A program made the position numbers and the translations under genes. This document shows positions 36,376-47,930 of a stretch of DNA of 64,000 nucleotides, piece after piece (the first letter of the stretch is position 1; the number at the start of each line of letters is the position of its first letter). Origin of the DNA: Dillenia suffruticosa. Taxonomy: Eukaryota > Streptophyta > Magnoliopsida > Dilleniales > Dilleniaceae. The DNA is taken from NCBI GenBank assembly GCA_033439265.1, contig JAVTVX010000017.1:10128001-10192000 (forward strand), read 5' to 3'. The notes under the pieces were generated by a model. It was not told the DNA's origin. It did no database searches and worked only from the letters and a program-made list of their open reading frames with translations.

Positions 36376-38110
36376 TTGTTCAAAAGTAGTTTTGCTAAAA
36401 GAACCATGTGGTTCTGCACAGCACAAAGTGGCATGGTTCTGCACCACGCAAAACCATGTGGTTCTGCCTGGTGTAGAAGAACATGGTTCTATATTGTTCT
36501 GCTAAAAAAAATAGTTTTACTAAAAAAAAAGTGGTTCAGAATAGTTCTGCTAAAAGAACCATGTGATTCTGCACTGTGCAGAACTACATTGTTTTTCTAA
36601 AAAAAAGTAGTTTTGCTAAAAAACAAAATAGTTCCATAGTTAAGTGTATTAAAAAAAATAAAGTCATTTTGCTAAAAAAAAAAAATAATTCTGTTATGCC
36701 ATTTCAAAAAAAAAAGTAGTCTGCTAAAAGAAAAGTAATTCTATATTGCCATTGAAAAAAAAAAGATTCTACTAAAAAAATAGTTCAAAAGTAGTTTTGC
36801 AAGAAAAAATAAGTTCTGTGATTAGGTTTGTTCAAAAAAAGTAGTTTTGTACCATCATTAAAAAAAATGGTTCTGTTAAAAAAGAATAGCTATATAGTTT
36901 GCTATGTTAAAAAAAAAATAAGTACTTATGTGGTTCTGTAATTAGATACGTTGTCAGCTATGTTTTAAAAAAATTAGTTCTGTTAAAAAAAAAGTAATTT
37001 TGTAATTTTGTAGTTAGCTATATTAAAAAAAAAGAGTAGTTCTATGATTTTGTAGTTAGATATGTTAAAAAAAAAAAGTTCTATAATGCGGTAAAAAAAA
37101 AGTATTCTACTAAAAAAAAAGTGGTTCTGTGGTTAGATATATTCAGGAAAAAAAAAAGATAGTTCTATTTCAAAAAAATGTAGTTCTGTAATGCTATTAA
37201 AAAAAAGAAAATAGTTATGCTAAAAACAAATTATTCAATAGTAGTTCTGCTAAAAGAACCATATGATTCTACATTGCACAGAACAACATGGTACTGTACC
37301 GCACAGAAGAATGTGGTTCTGCCGAATGCAGAATGACATGGTTCTACGCCGCGCAGAACAAAAATTTTTCTACTAAAAAAAAATGGTTCCGTAGTTAGGT
37401 ATGTTAAAAAAAAAATTCTGTAGTTAGATATATTAAAAAAAATAAAGTAGTTTTTCTAAAAAAAAATAGTTTTGTGATGCCATTAAAATAGTTATGCTAC
37501 AAAAATAGTTCTGTATCGTGTAGAACTACATTGTTCTGCTAAAAAAAAAGTAGTTTTGCTAAAAAAAAATAGTTATGTAGTTGGGTATGAACAAAAAAAA
37601 AATTGCTATGCTAAAAAAAAAGTAATCATGTAGTTCTGTAGTTAGTTATGTTAAAAAAAAAAGCAGTTCTGCCTTTTTGTAGTTAGGTATGTTCAAACAA
37701 AAAAAATAGTTCTGCTACAAAAAAAAAGTTCTATAATGTCATTAAAAAAAATGGTTCTGATAGGAAAGGAAGTAATTTTGCTAAAAAGAAAAGTAGTTCT
37801 ATAGATATGTATATTCAAAAGTAGTTCTGCATGATTGTATTATTACAAGAATGTCATTATAAAAAAAAATAGTTCTGTTCTGAATGATTGGGTTATTACA
37901 AGAAAACAATTATAAAAAAAAAATAGTTCTTTATGCTAGGAAATGAGTAGTTTTGCTATAAGAATGGAATTATAAAAAATAAAAAAAAAAGTTGCATGAT
38001 AGGAAGTCTTTAGGTATGTTTTGCATGATACGAATGGAAGTAGTTCTGTATGCGGTTCTGTACTGCACAAAACGATATGGTTTTGCACTACACAGAACGA
38101 CATGGTTTTG
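32155..38110. repeat. Degenerate array of GTTCTG motifs alternating with poly-A
   Basis: Hundreds of short units such as TAGTTCTGCTAAAAAAA, TAGTTCTGTAATGCCATTA and GGTATGTTAAAAAAA follow one another, roughly every 20-30 bp, in one orientation. Clusters with CATGGTTCTGC...GCAGAA lie at 32160-32260, 34920-35030, 36400-36580 and 37250-37360. The array is included in both copies of the 2.76-kb duplication and extends beyond it. There is no coding potential. Confidence 0.85.
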
Positions 38111-38269
38111 TGTTTTTTTTTAATGGTCGGGTATATTTTGGGTTTTGTTAGCATGCTTGACCCCTTCTTCATTGACGATGGGCGAATGTCTCGTCGACAA
38201 AAGTCTCAACTTTAGTCGATGAGAACAGCAGGTTTCGTCGACACAAGGCTATTTGGTCACACTAAGCTT

Positions 38270-41200
38270 TTTTTTTTCGCTATAGTATAGCATGGTATAA
38301 TACGTATAGAAATATATTTTGGATTTTGTTTACTTTTTGTGATGTTATGACAAAACTATTTTTATGAAAAAAATCCCATCTAATAAAATTTGGTATTTTT
38401 ATATTTTTGGGGTTATCGAATATTGGCATTTATGCCTGCATGACTTTTTTTTTTTCCTCTTCAAATTGTGCTGGCGATATGGCATCATTTTGTGATAAAT
38501 ACATTTATTAATATTAAATTGAAAAGTATAAAAAAAATTTGAAAGTGTTAGGTCAAAATATAAACAAAAAAAATCCGAAACATTTTACTTTTTCGGTAGA
38601 TGTATTATGGTATACCCCTTACTTTTATTTTTTACTGTGGTTTTTTGTATGATGTTTAACCCGTTGTGGTCTGCGCTCCGCAGTGCAAAACAGTATTATA
38701 ATATTATATAATATCATAACGTTTTTACTGTATTTCATTTGTTTCATATTTTTTTTATATCTTTAGATTAAAAAATTTTATGATTATATCAAAAATATTT
38801 GAAATACATAATTTTTACAGAAAATATTACAACATTATAATGCTATAAAAAATTATAAATTTTTTATATTAAAAAACTCATAGTTCTGCAGTGCAGAATC
38901 AAGTTCTGCACGGGCAGAATTTCATTGTTCTACGCGCATAGTGCATAACTATCAAAGTGCGTCTCATGTTTGAATCCGAGTATAGTTCTGTAGTTAGGTA
39001 TGTTAAAAAAAAGTGCAGTTTTGTGGTTTTGTGGTTAGATATATTCAAAAAAAAGTATGATTGATACGAAAAAAAGGGGTTCTATGCTACTGTTAAAAAA
39101 AAGTAGTTTACTAAAAAAAGGTAGTTCTGTAATTAGATAATGTTATTATGCAATGCCATTAAAAAAAAGAAAATAGTTATACTAAAAAAAATTGTTCAAA
39201 AGTACTTTTGCTACAAGAACCATGTGGTTCTGCATAGCACAAAACAGTATGGTTCTGCACCACGTAGAACCATGTGGTTTTGCCCGGTGCAGAACAACAT
39301 AGTTCTGCGTCACGTAAAACTGCATTGTTTTGCTAAAAAAAAGTAGTTCTGCTAAATAATAGTTCAGAATAGTTCTACTAAAAGAAACGTATGGTTCTGC
39401 ACCATGCAGAACTATATTGTTCTTCTAAAAAAAAGTGGTTTTGCCAAAAAAAAATAGTTCCGTAGTTAGGTGTGTTAAAAAAATAAAGTAGTTCTGAAAA
39501 AAAAAATTCTGTTATGCCATTAAAAAAAAAAGTAGTCTGCTAAAAAAAGGGTTGTATGGTTAGGTATGTTAAAAAAAAGTAGTTCTGTTACAAAAAAAAA
39601 AGTAGTTCTGTATTGCCATTAAAAAAAGTTCTCCTAAAAAAATAGTTCAAAAATAGTTTTACAAGAAAAAATAAGTTATGTGATTAGCTATATTCAAAAA
39701 AAGTAATTTTGTATCGCCGTTAAAAATAATGGTTTTGTTAAAAAAGGATAGCTATGAAGTTTGGTGTGTTAAAAAAAAAGTACTTATATGGTTCTGTAAT
39801 TAGATACGTTGTTGGCTATATTTTAAAAGAAATTAGTTCTGTTAAAAAAAAGTAGTTCTGCACTGCATAGAACCATATGGTTCTGCACAAGGCAGAACGT
39901 CATGGTTCTGTATTGTGCGTAACCACAAAGTGCAGAACGACATCATTTTGCACTGCGCGGAATCACAAAGTGCAGAACGATATGGTTCTGCACTGCGCAG
40001 AACCACAAAGTGTAGAACCATATAGTTCTGCGCAGTGCAGAACGATGTGGTTTTGCACTGCGCAAAACTTATATCATTTTTTTCAATTTTTTTATTTTTA
40101 GATTAAAAATTTAATGATTATATTAAAAATATAAAAAATATTTGAAATAAATGATGTTTAGAGAAAATATTACAATATTATAATATTATAAAAATTATAA
40201 TAATAAAAGTATTAAGTAAAAAATCTTTGGAAATATTTTTATATTAAAATATTCGTAATAGAAATAATTTTACGATTATATTAAAAATACTAAAAAACTG
40301 TGAATTTTTTTGCATATATAAAAGTACTTTAATTTAATATTATGATATCAGAAAAACTATAATTTTAAAAATACTAACTAAAAAATAATTTATAAACTTT
40401 TTAGATTAAAAAAATATTTTTGCATTGATGTTCTGCATATGCAGAACTGCATAGTTCTGCGCGCATAGTACAGAATTATATAGTTTTGTAAAGTGTGTCT
40501 CATATTCAAATCTGAGTACAATCACTTTTTGCAATAACAAAATATTGCACTTCTTGCAACAAAAAAAAATTACACGGTATGCATCTGTGCTTGCAAATTT
40601 CAAATTTGCCTAACTAAAAAAATTTTATATTTTCTTGAGCACTGAATGATCCTTAAATGCTTGCGTTCGAGATTCAATCTCATAGTGTTCAATCTCAAAT
40701 CTTTATATCTTTAGCTCTTGAGAATATTTAATTTGTGCAACTAATATTTTTTTTTTCTTTTCAATCTGTAGTTGGCCTTCTTCTCCAACCTTGTCTCAAG
40801 ATTCGTGTCTAATTTTCTCTTTCATATAATTGCTTTTTGATCTAACAAGGAGATAATAGGATAGGGTCTGTCCCTAAGCTGTAGATTGCTTCTGAAAATG
40901 ATACCGACGTACTCATAGTTGTTAGCAAAGATCTTGTGCAGAACTATCAAAGATGTATGGAGCCCATGCAAAGCCATCAAAGTCTATTGTTTGTTGTATG
41001 GCATGTGCCCAGTAATCCAACTTGCGAAGTGCCATTTACTTGACTTCAATTGCAAGCACGTTATTGTGCGTCATAACCTCTATCAATTACAAAGTTTAGA
41101 AAAATATAGTAAAAATGTGTTATAAGTAATAAAAAGTTTATTATTAATTGCATATTGAATGGAAATGAAGAGAATTTCGTCAAATTTTTAAAGTTGTGAC

Positions 41201-41730
41201 TCTATTTGGTATGCAAAACTACCGAATATAATAACAAAATAGTGAAAAAATTGAATTGATAATTAAAAATTTATTGGAAGAATTATATCTCTAAGATATC
41301 AAAACCTTTATGGGATGGAGAGACGCTTCTAAAATTACAAAAAAAAAAGATTTAATGTATATCATTTTAGAAATTATAATTCATTAAATTTAAGAAAAAA
41401 ATTATACGCACAGAACAAACATAATACGTTTTGATAATTCCATAGTTCGTAACACAAAATTAATTGTGATTCGTATAAATAGCGTGATCCCATAGTATTG
41501 CGTAGTGAGCTTCTCTTTTTTTTTTTCCTTTTACTATAACTTGTATAAAAATATATTTGAAATATTTTATCCTTTATGATATGATAAAACTATTTTTATG
41601 GAAAAAAAAAGATTCCTTCAAATGGAACAGCGTTTGGTGTTTTTATATTTTTTTGTGTTATCAAATATTAATATGTGTGCCATAGGCATAGCGCAGGACT
41701 TTTATTTTTTCTGGTCAAAGTGATCTATAA
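38270..41730. repeat. Higher-order direct repeats within the block
   Basis: 38270-38460 (TATTTTTATGAAAAAAATCCC region, with CTGCATGACTTTT) is similar to 41508-41730. A separate ~100-bp segment with GCGCATAGTGCAGAAC and GTGCGTCTCATGTTCGAACC occurs three times, at about 38880-38985, 40428-40562 and 42135-42285. AT-rich DNA between them (38460-38870, 40070-40420, 40580-41500) shows no gene. Confidence 0.65.
38880..40070. repeat. GTTCTGC array continued, with palindromic cluster at 39855-40070
   Basis: After a 770-bp AT-rich gap the poly-A/GTTCTG array resumes (38985-39855). It ends in a compact cluster of palindromes such as GTTCTGCACTGCGCAGAAC and GTTCTGCGCAGTGCAGAAC, separated by CACAAAGT. 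Each can form an 8-9 bp stem. Confidence 0.8.
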
Positions 41731-42589
41731 AGATAAAAAAATATTATTATAATAGTGGCATGTTAAAAATATTATCAACATACATCTTAACTATTAATTT
41801 ATTAAGTTCTTTACATGTTGTGCAATGCAGAACTCAAAATATTATAATGTAACCCTTCTAAAAAAAATAATTCATCAACGAAGACATTATAAATATTTTA
41901 GATATTTGTTATAATTTATCCCCTCAGAACATTCATTTTTTTTATATTTTAGATTTTACACATATATTAATATTACATAGATATTTTTTTATTTTAATTT
42001 AGGATATTTAGATCGAATTTAAACAAATGAGAATGAAAAAGGAAAAACAATGGACATAGTGCACTGCAGAATTAAGTTATGCATAGTGCACTACAGAACC
42101 ACAAAGTTCTACGGCTCTGCAGTCATGCAGAACTAAGTTCTGCAACGCAGAAGTTCATTCTGCATGAGCAGAACTTCATTGCTCTGTGCGCATAGTGCAG
42201 AACAATCAAAGTGCGTCTCATGTTCGAACCCAGATGCAATCACTTTTTGCATTAAAAAAACATTGTATTTTTTCAACAAAAAAATTCTTACATTTTTTCA
42301 ACTTAAATTATTAAATATTATAATTGCAAATTAATGTTTATATTTTTTAAATTTTACAAAGATATTAATATTATAATGATATGTTTTTCATTTTAATTTA
42401 ATATATTTAATGTTAAATGAATATTTAAATATTTAAAAAATGTGTATGGTAGAATTACAATTTATAAAAATTATAATTATAAAAATATTAAGTTAAAAAA
42501 TATTTGAAAATCTTTCTTTTCATTTTTAAAATAAAAAATTTTATAATTATATTAAAAATATAAAAAATATTTGAAATAAATGATATTTA

Positions 42590-42864
42590 AAACAAAAGAA
42601 AGATTTTTTTTGACAAACTTTCGGATTTTTTAAAAATGACATTTGAGAAAATTTTAAAAATCAATTAAAATTTCATAAGATTAAAAACTTATTTCTATTC
42701 ATATACAAACTTAAATTGAAAAATAAAAAGTAAAGGCAAAATTAAAATCACAAAAAATTAAAAAAATTCTTATTATATGAGCCGACTGGGTTGTCATCCT
42801 AAATCTTCATAAAATTTAACCCCTAAAAAAAATTTATCAAATAATGCAGAGAGCTATGAAATTT
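42590..42864. repeat. Segmental duplicate of 46843-47085 (left flank of the satellite)
   Basis: The two segments align over about 250 bp (for example TTCTTATTATATGAGCC followed by TTGTCAT). They lead into the hairpin satellite here and into a short unexpanded version there. Confidence 0.8.
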
Positions 42865-44170
42865 TGCTATGTAGCAGAACAACATATTTTTGCTAAGCAG
42901 AACAACGTAGTTCTGCTATGTAGCGGAACTACATGGTTCTGCTATGTAGCGGAACTACATGGTTCTGTAGCGGAACTACATGGTTCTGCTGGTTCTGCTA
43001 TGTAGCGAAACTACATGGTTCTGCTATGTAGCGGAACTATATGGTTCTGCTATGTAGCGGAACTACATGGTTCTGCTGGTTCTGCTATGTAGCGGAACTA
43101 CATGGTTCTGCTATGTAGCGGAACTACATGGTTCTGTTGGTTCTGCTATGTAGATAGCGGAACTACATGGTTCTGCTATGTAGCGGAATTACATGGTTCT
43201 GCTGATTCTGCTATGTAGCGGAACTACATGGTTCTGCTATGTAGCGGAACTACATGGTTTTGCTATGTAGCGGAACTATATGGTTCTGCAGGTTCTGCTA
43301 TGTAGCGGAACTACATGGTTCTTTTGGTTCTGCTATGTAGCGGAACTATATCGTTCTGCTATGTAGCGGAACTACATGGTTCTACTATGTAGCGGAACTA
43401 CATGGTTCTGTTGGTTCTGCTATGTAGCGGAACTACATGGTTCTCGTGGTTCTGCTATGTAGCGGAACTACATGGTTCTGCAGGTTCTGCTATGTAGCGG
43501 AACTACATGGTTCTGTTGGTTCTGCTATGTAGCGGAACTACATGGTTCTGCTATGTAGCGGAACTACATGGTTCTGCTATGTAGCGGAACTACATGGTTC
43601 TGCTATGTAGCGGAACTACATGGTTCTGCTGGTTCTGCTATGTAGCGGAACTACATGGTTCTCGTGGTTCTGCTATGTAGCGGAACTATATGGTTCTGCT
43701 GGTTCTGCTATGTAGCGGAACTACATGGTTCTGCTGGTTCTGCTATGTAGCGGAACTACATGGTTTTGCTGGTTCTGTTGGTTCTGCTATGTAGCGGAAC
43801 TACATGGTTCTGATATGTAGCGGAACTATATGGTTCTGCTGGTTCTGCTATGTAGCGGAACTACATGGTTCTGCTATGTAACGGAACTACATGGTTCTGC
43901 TGGTTCTGTTATGTAGCAGAACTATATGGTTCTGTTATGTAGAGAACTACATGGTTCTGTTATGTAGTAGCGGAACTACATCGTTCTGCTATGTAGTAGC
44001 GGAACTACATGGTTCTGCTATGTAGTAGCGGAACTACATGGTTCTGCTATGTAGTAGCGGAACTACATGGTTCTGCTATGTAGCAGAACTAAATGGTTCT
44101 GCTATGTAGCAGAACTAAATGGTTCTGCTATGTAGCAGAACTAAATGGTTCTACTATGTAGTTCCGCTAA
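42865..44170. repeat. 26-bp hairpin minisatellite, about 45-50 units
   Basis: The core GTTCTGCTATGTAGCGGAAC is a near-perfect inverted repeat; it is joined to the next core by TACATG or similar, giving a 26-bp unit. Some units carry a 9-bp addition (GGTTCTGCT), giving 35 bp. At 43960-44060 an extra TAG gives 29-bp units. At 44070-44155 the variant TAGCAGAACTAAAT makes the stem perfect. Variants are grouped in blocks, showing local spread of new variants. Direct repeats contain the hairpin without unique spacers, so it is not a CRISPR array. Confidence 0.95.
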
Positions 44171-44187
44171 ATGAATATTTCACATTT

Positions 44188-44934
44188 TATCAGTTTGTTT
44201 TAATTTATTGTTTAATAATTTTACATTTTATATTGTAATTTAAATTTATATTCAAATTTTAAATTTCTAAATATAAATATTTAAATATTTCACATTTGAA
44301 ATTATTTTTAATATTAAAAAGTATTTTAATATTTAAATGAATTTAGAAAAAATTATAGATTTCATAATATTTTACTCATTATCACAATTCTAAAAGATTT
44401 TGTTTAAAAAAAAAGCAAATTTATATTTGTTTTCTAGAAAAAAGTACAATTTAAATTTTTTTAAATGATTTATATGTAGTTTTGCTCGACGTTCATTATT
44501 CACAGTTCTGCTCTATTTTCATACTTTTACTGGACTATGTTAGACTATATAGTTTTGCATTCCATGATTCATAGTTCTGCTGGACTTTCATAATTCATAT
44601 TTCTATTAGACTTTCATATTTCTAATGATGAACCAATATAGTTTTAAATTCTATGATTTATAACTCTGCTACACTTTTATAGTTTATCTAGACTAGAAAA
44701 TATCAAGCAGTAATTCAAACAATGTTTTGGAAGATGCGTACAGTATCTACTCCAATAAACGTGCAACTCTTAGAAGTAAATTTCTCTCTATGATGCTATA
44801 TTGATCTCACAATAGATAGATATTTTCTTTGTACTTTACCACATTGACTCTGACTTTTGCTTTTGTTATGTATGCCGGCATCCCTTTTTCAGAAAAAGAA
44901 TAGAAATTGAGTCTACATTCCTATGTTAAGTTGT
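44188..44934. repeat. Segmental duplicate of 47448-47930 (right flank of the satellite)
   Basis: It opens TATCAGTTTGTTTTAATTTA in both copies and runs to the TCCTATGTTAAGTTGT end. This copy has about 280 bp extra (roughly 44395-44700, with TTCTGC motifs), while the other retains the longer exon-like part. Both contain the RDR-like fragment. Confidence 0.8.
44721..44775 (+). pseudogene. RDR-like RNA-dependent RNA polymerase fragment, copy A
   Basis: The plus strand reads VLEDAYSIYSNKRATLR and is followed at 44776 by GTAAAT where copy B has a donor GTAAGT. From memory the string fits an exon end of plant RDR proteins of the RDR3/4/5 type (L.dA...YSNKRAALR). RDRs make double-stranded RNA in silencing. 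Only about 18 codons are left, so this is a relic. The assignment needs a protein search. Confidence 0.5.
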
Positions 44935-46842
44935 CAGCAAATATCTTGACACTTGGTTCTTAGCAAGCAGAAAGGCAAACATGATGTGCATTTAAATTGC
45001 TTGTTCCGATATACATGACCATTTATAACAAAGAGCAAGATATAATAACATGTGATGTGGCAATAACACCGGAGGTTTATTATATTATAATTTCTTCCCA
45101 ATTAATATTTTCATCTCATAAATACTTATAATCTATGTTAACATATCTGGAATTTTACAACAGTCCACCAATTAGTACCAACATACCCAACTGAAAAGTT
45201 GTATATATATGTATGGTAGTATGTGACTAGCATCTGCATAGCAAAAAATAAAATAAAATAAAATAAAAACTGAGTACAGCTAAAATTGGGCTTGCTTTCT
45301 GAAATCAATACCAACCCATGTAGTTCATTCCACAATGTCATTTCAGTTTAAAAATAAACATTAAATAAAATAAAACGTTTGCCATGTACATCTTTCCATA
45401 TTTAATTTTATTTCTCGTTGCCATTCCTGAATCATATTCTTTATCTCTTAGGTAGGTATGAAATATTTAATAAGATTTATCTATTTTTGTTGATCTGCCA
45501 ATAGTTTTTCGAGCTCCTATAGACATATGGAAACATGGGCACCAAATTAATCATTACAGGCTTGGAACAGAAGCAATCTGAAGGAGTTATAGATAATTCT
45601 AAAGGCAAAATATATTTTTTTATGTATAAAGAAGAAAAGAAAAACACACATTGTAAAATCAGCACTATACATGCCCAAATTTACACAGTTACACATAATA
45701 CTTTAAGCAGAACAACGTACCAGACATGAGAAAATATGTGCGCTCACTATCCTTAATAGATCCCTTTCTTTTCTTAGAAGAGATTTAAAAATATGGGTAT
45801 CTTACACAATATGATGTACCCATTATAAAAAATTACTAACAAAATAAAAAAAGGGGTGGTAATTCTGCGAAACCACAGAACTACTGAAAGTAGAAAAAAA
45901 ATAAAAAAACTAATATTGTGCAAAATTGGAAAACTATCAATATTACAAGAATGCCATTATTTTAAAAAAATAAAAAAGTGTAGTCCTATAATTACATAAT
46001 GACAAGGTCGTTCTGCACTTTACAGAATGACAATGAGATTTTGCGTTTAGCAGAACCACAACGTGATAGACAAAAGGTTCAAATAGATGAAGGCTAATAT
46101 TTTTAAATATTTATATAATATTAAATAATAATTTAAATATCAATTATTTAAATATTAATTTTTAGATATTTTATATTTAAATAAAATATTAAATTGTAAT
46201 ATAAAATATTAAAATATTAGATAATAAACTATAACTATATTATTGAATAATTTAATTTAAGTAAAATTATAAATATTATTATTTAATTTAAAAATGTATA
46301 GAAATAAAAAATATTTAAATATTTATTTAATATTAAATATATGATATTAAAATATTAAAAAAATTGTTATATGTATCTACCGCCTTTAGCAAGTTACAAT
46401 TTTAATATTAAAAAATTTCATATTAATGTTTTTAATATTACAAAAATCAATTTCTATTTTTGGAGACATATTTTAACTAAAACAAAAAAGTAAAAAATCA
46501 TTTTGCCTGATAAACTTGATTTTATAAGTTTTATAATTAATTTGTTATACACATATATATCCTAAACAATGACAATTTTGGGTCAAATCTTAACTTTTCT
46601 TTTTCTTTTTTCTTGATCGCTGGATTTGTTTCTTTTTTTTTAATTCTTTAATTTCTTTTTTGATGTCTAATTTAATATTATTTTATTTTAATTATTTAAT
46701 TATTTTAATCAATTTATTATTATGTTATTATTTTCTATTTAAAATCCTTAATTTCAAATTTTATTGATATTAATAAAATATAATTCAATGATATCATTCA
46801 AATATATCGAAAAGGAAAAATTAATATGGAGTGAGGTAAGAA
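44935..46842. other. Gene-free stretch
   Basis: AT-rich sequence with short open frames on both strands at 45138-45730 that I cannot assign. GCAGAAC/TTCTGC motifs occur at 45708, 46011-46030 and 46050. The rest (46080-46600) is A/T low complexity. I see no RNA gene or promoter. Confidence 0.4.
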
Positions 46843-47085
46843 CAGAAAAAAAAACAGATTTTTTAGAAATGACATTTAAGAAAATTTAAAAAACCAATTT
46901 AAATTTCATAAGATTAAAAATTTATCTTCATTGATACTCAAACTTAAGCTGAAAAATAAAAAATAAAAGAAAAATTAAAATCCCAAAAAATTTAAAATTT
47001 TCTTATTATATGAGCCCAGTGGATTGTCATTCAAAAGTTTTACAAAATTTTACAAAAAAAAAAAATTTATTGACGAACACATAGA

Positions 47086-47290
47086 ACTATGAAATTCTAC
47101 TACTTAACAGAACATTGTAGTTCTACTATTTCGCAGAACTATATAGTTCTGTTAAGTAGCAGAACTATAGCGGAATTTCATAGTTCTGCTATGTAACAGA
47201 ACTATAGCAAAATTTCATTATTCTGCAATTTAACAAACCTATGTAGTTCTGCTACATAGCAGAACTTGGAAATTTTCTTACGTAACAGAA
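47086..47290. repeat. Unexpanded counterpart of the 26-bp satellite
   Basis: Between the duplicated flanks, this copy has only a few dispersed motifs (GTAGTTCTACTATTTCGCAG, TAGTTCTGCTATGTAACAGA, TAGTTCTGCTACATAGCAGA), about 200 bp in all, against 1.3 kb at 42865-44170. Confidence 0.75.
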
Positions 47291-47627
47291 CTTATATTTA
47301 AATATATACAAATATAAAATTAAACAAATATTTTTCTTATTTTAATATAATATATTTAATATTAAATAAATATCCAGATATTAAAACTAAATATCTAAAT
47401 CTTTTTATTCTTATACAGTTTTAGATTACATAAAAATATTTATCAGTTTGTTTTAATTTATTGTTTAATATTTTTACATTTTATACTACAATTTAAATTT
47501 ATATTCAGATCTTAAATATCTAAATATTAATATTTAAATATTTCACGTTTGAAATTATTTTTAATAATAATAAATATTTTAATATTTAAATTAATTTAGA
47601 AGAAATTATAGCTTCCATAATATCTAA

Positions 47628-47750
47628 CAAATTCTGTCCTGGCATCTGATTGCTCTTCTAAATTATGGAGGTGTTCCAAGAGAATATATTATGGATATTT
47701 GGAAAAAGATGCGTACAGTATCCATTCCAATAAACGTGCAACTCTTAGAA
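47628..47750 (+). pseudogene. RDR-like RNA-dependent RNA polymerase fragment, copy B
   Basis: The plus strand reads ILSWHLIALLNYGGVPREYI then MDIW, a frame break of a few missing bases, then DAYSIHSNKRATLR, ending at a canonical donor GTAAGT (47751-47756). The first part resembles the conserved LIALL..gGVp.eyfmdl segment and the second the SNKRA.LR segment of plant RDR proteins as I recall them. It is one partial exon with part of the next intron (up to about 47930). The copy at 44721 keeps the bases lost here but not the upstream half. Captured gene debris is the likely explanation. Confidence 0.55.
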
Positions 47751-47930
47751 GTAAGTTTCTCTATGTGATACTATATTGACCTCACAATAGATAGATATTT
47801 TCTTTGTATTTTATCTGAGAGATTCAGTTGTCACATTGACTCTGGCTTTTGCTTTTGTTATATATGTCTGCATCCCTTTTTTAGAAAAAGAATAGAAATT
47901 GAGTCCACACTCCTATGTTGAGTTGTTGTT

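Noticed and set aside
40919..41125. 68-codon frame with balanced composition inside the repeat block
   Set aside because: No recognisable family, no splice or promoter context; it may be captured DNA but cannot be supported as a gene.
42865..44170. Regular palindromic direct repeats looking like a CRISPR array
   Set aside because: There are no unique spacers; the units abut or share the same 6-base link, and the surroundings are plant nuclear DNA.
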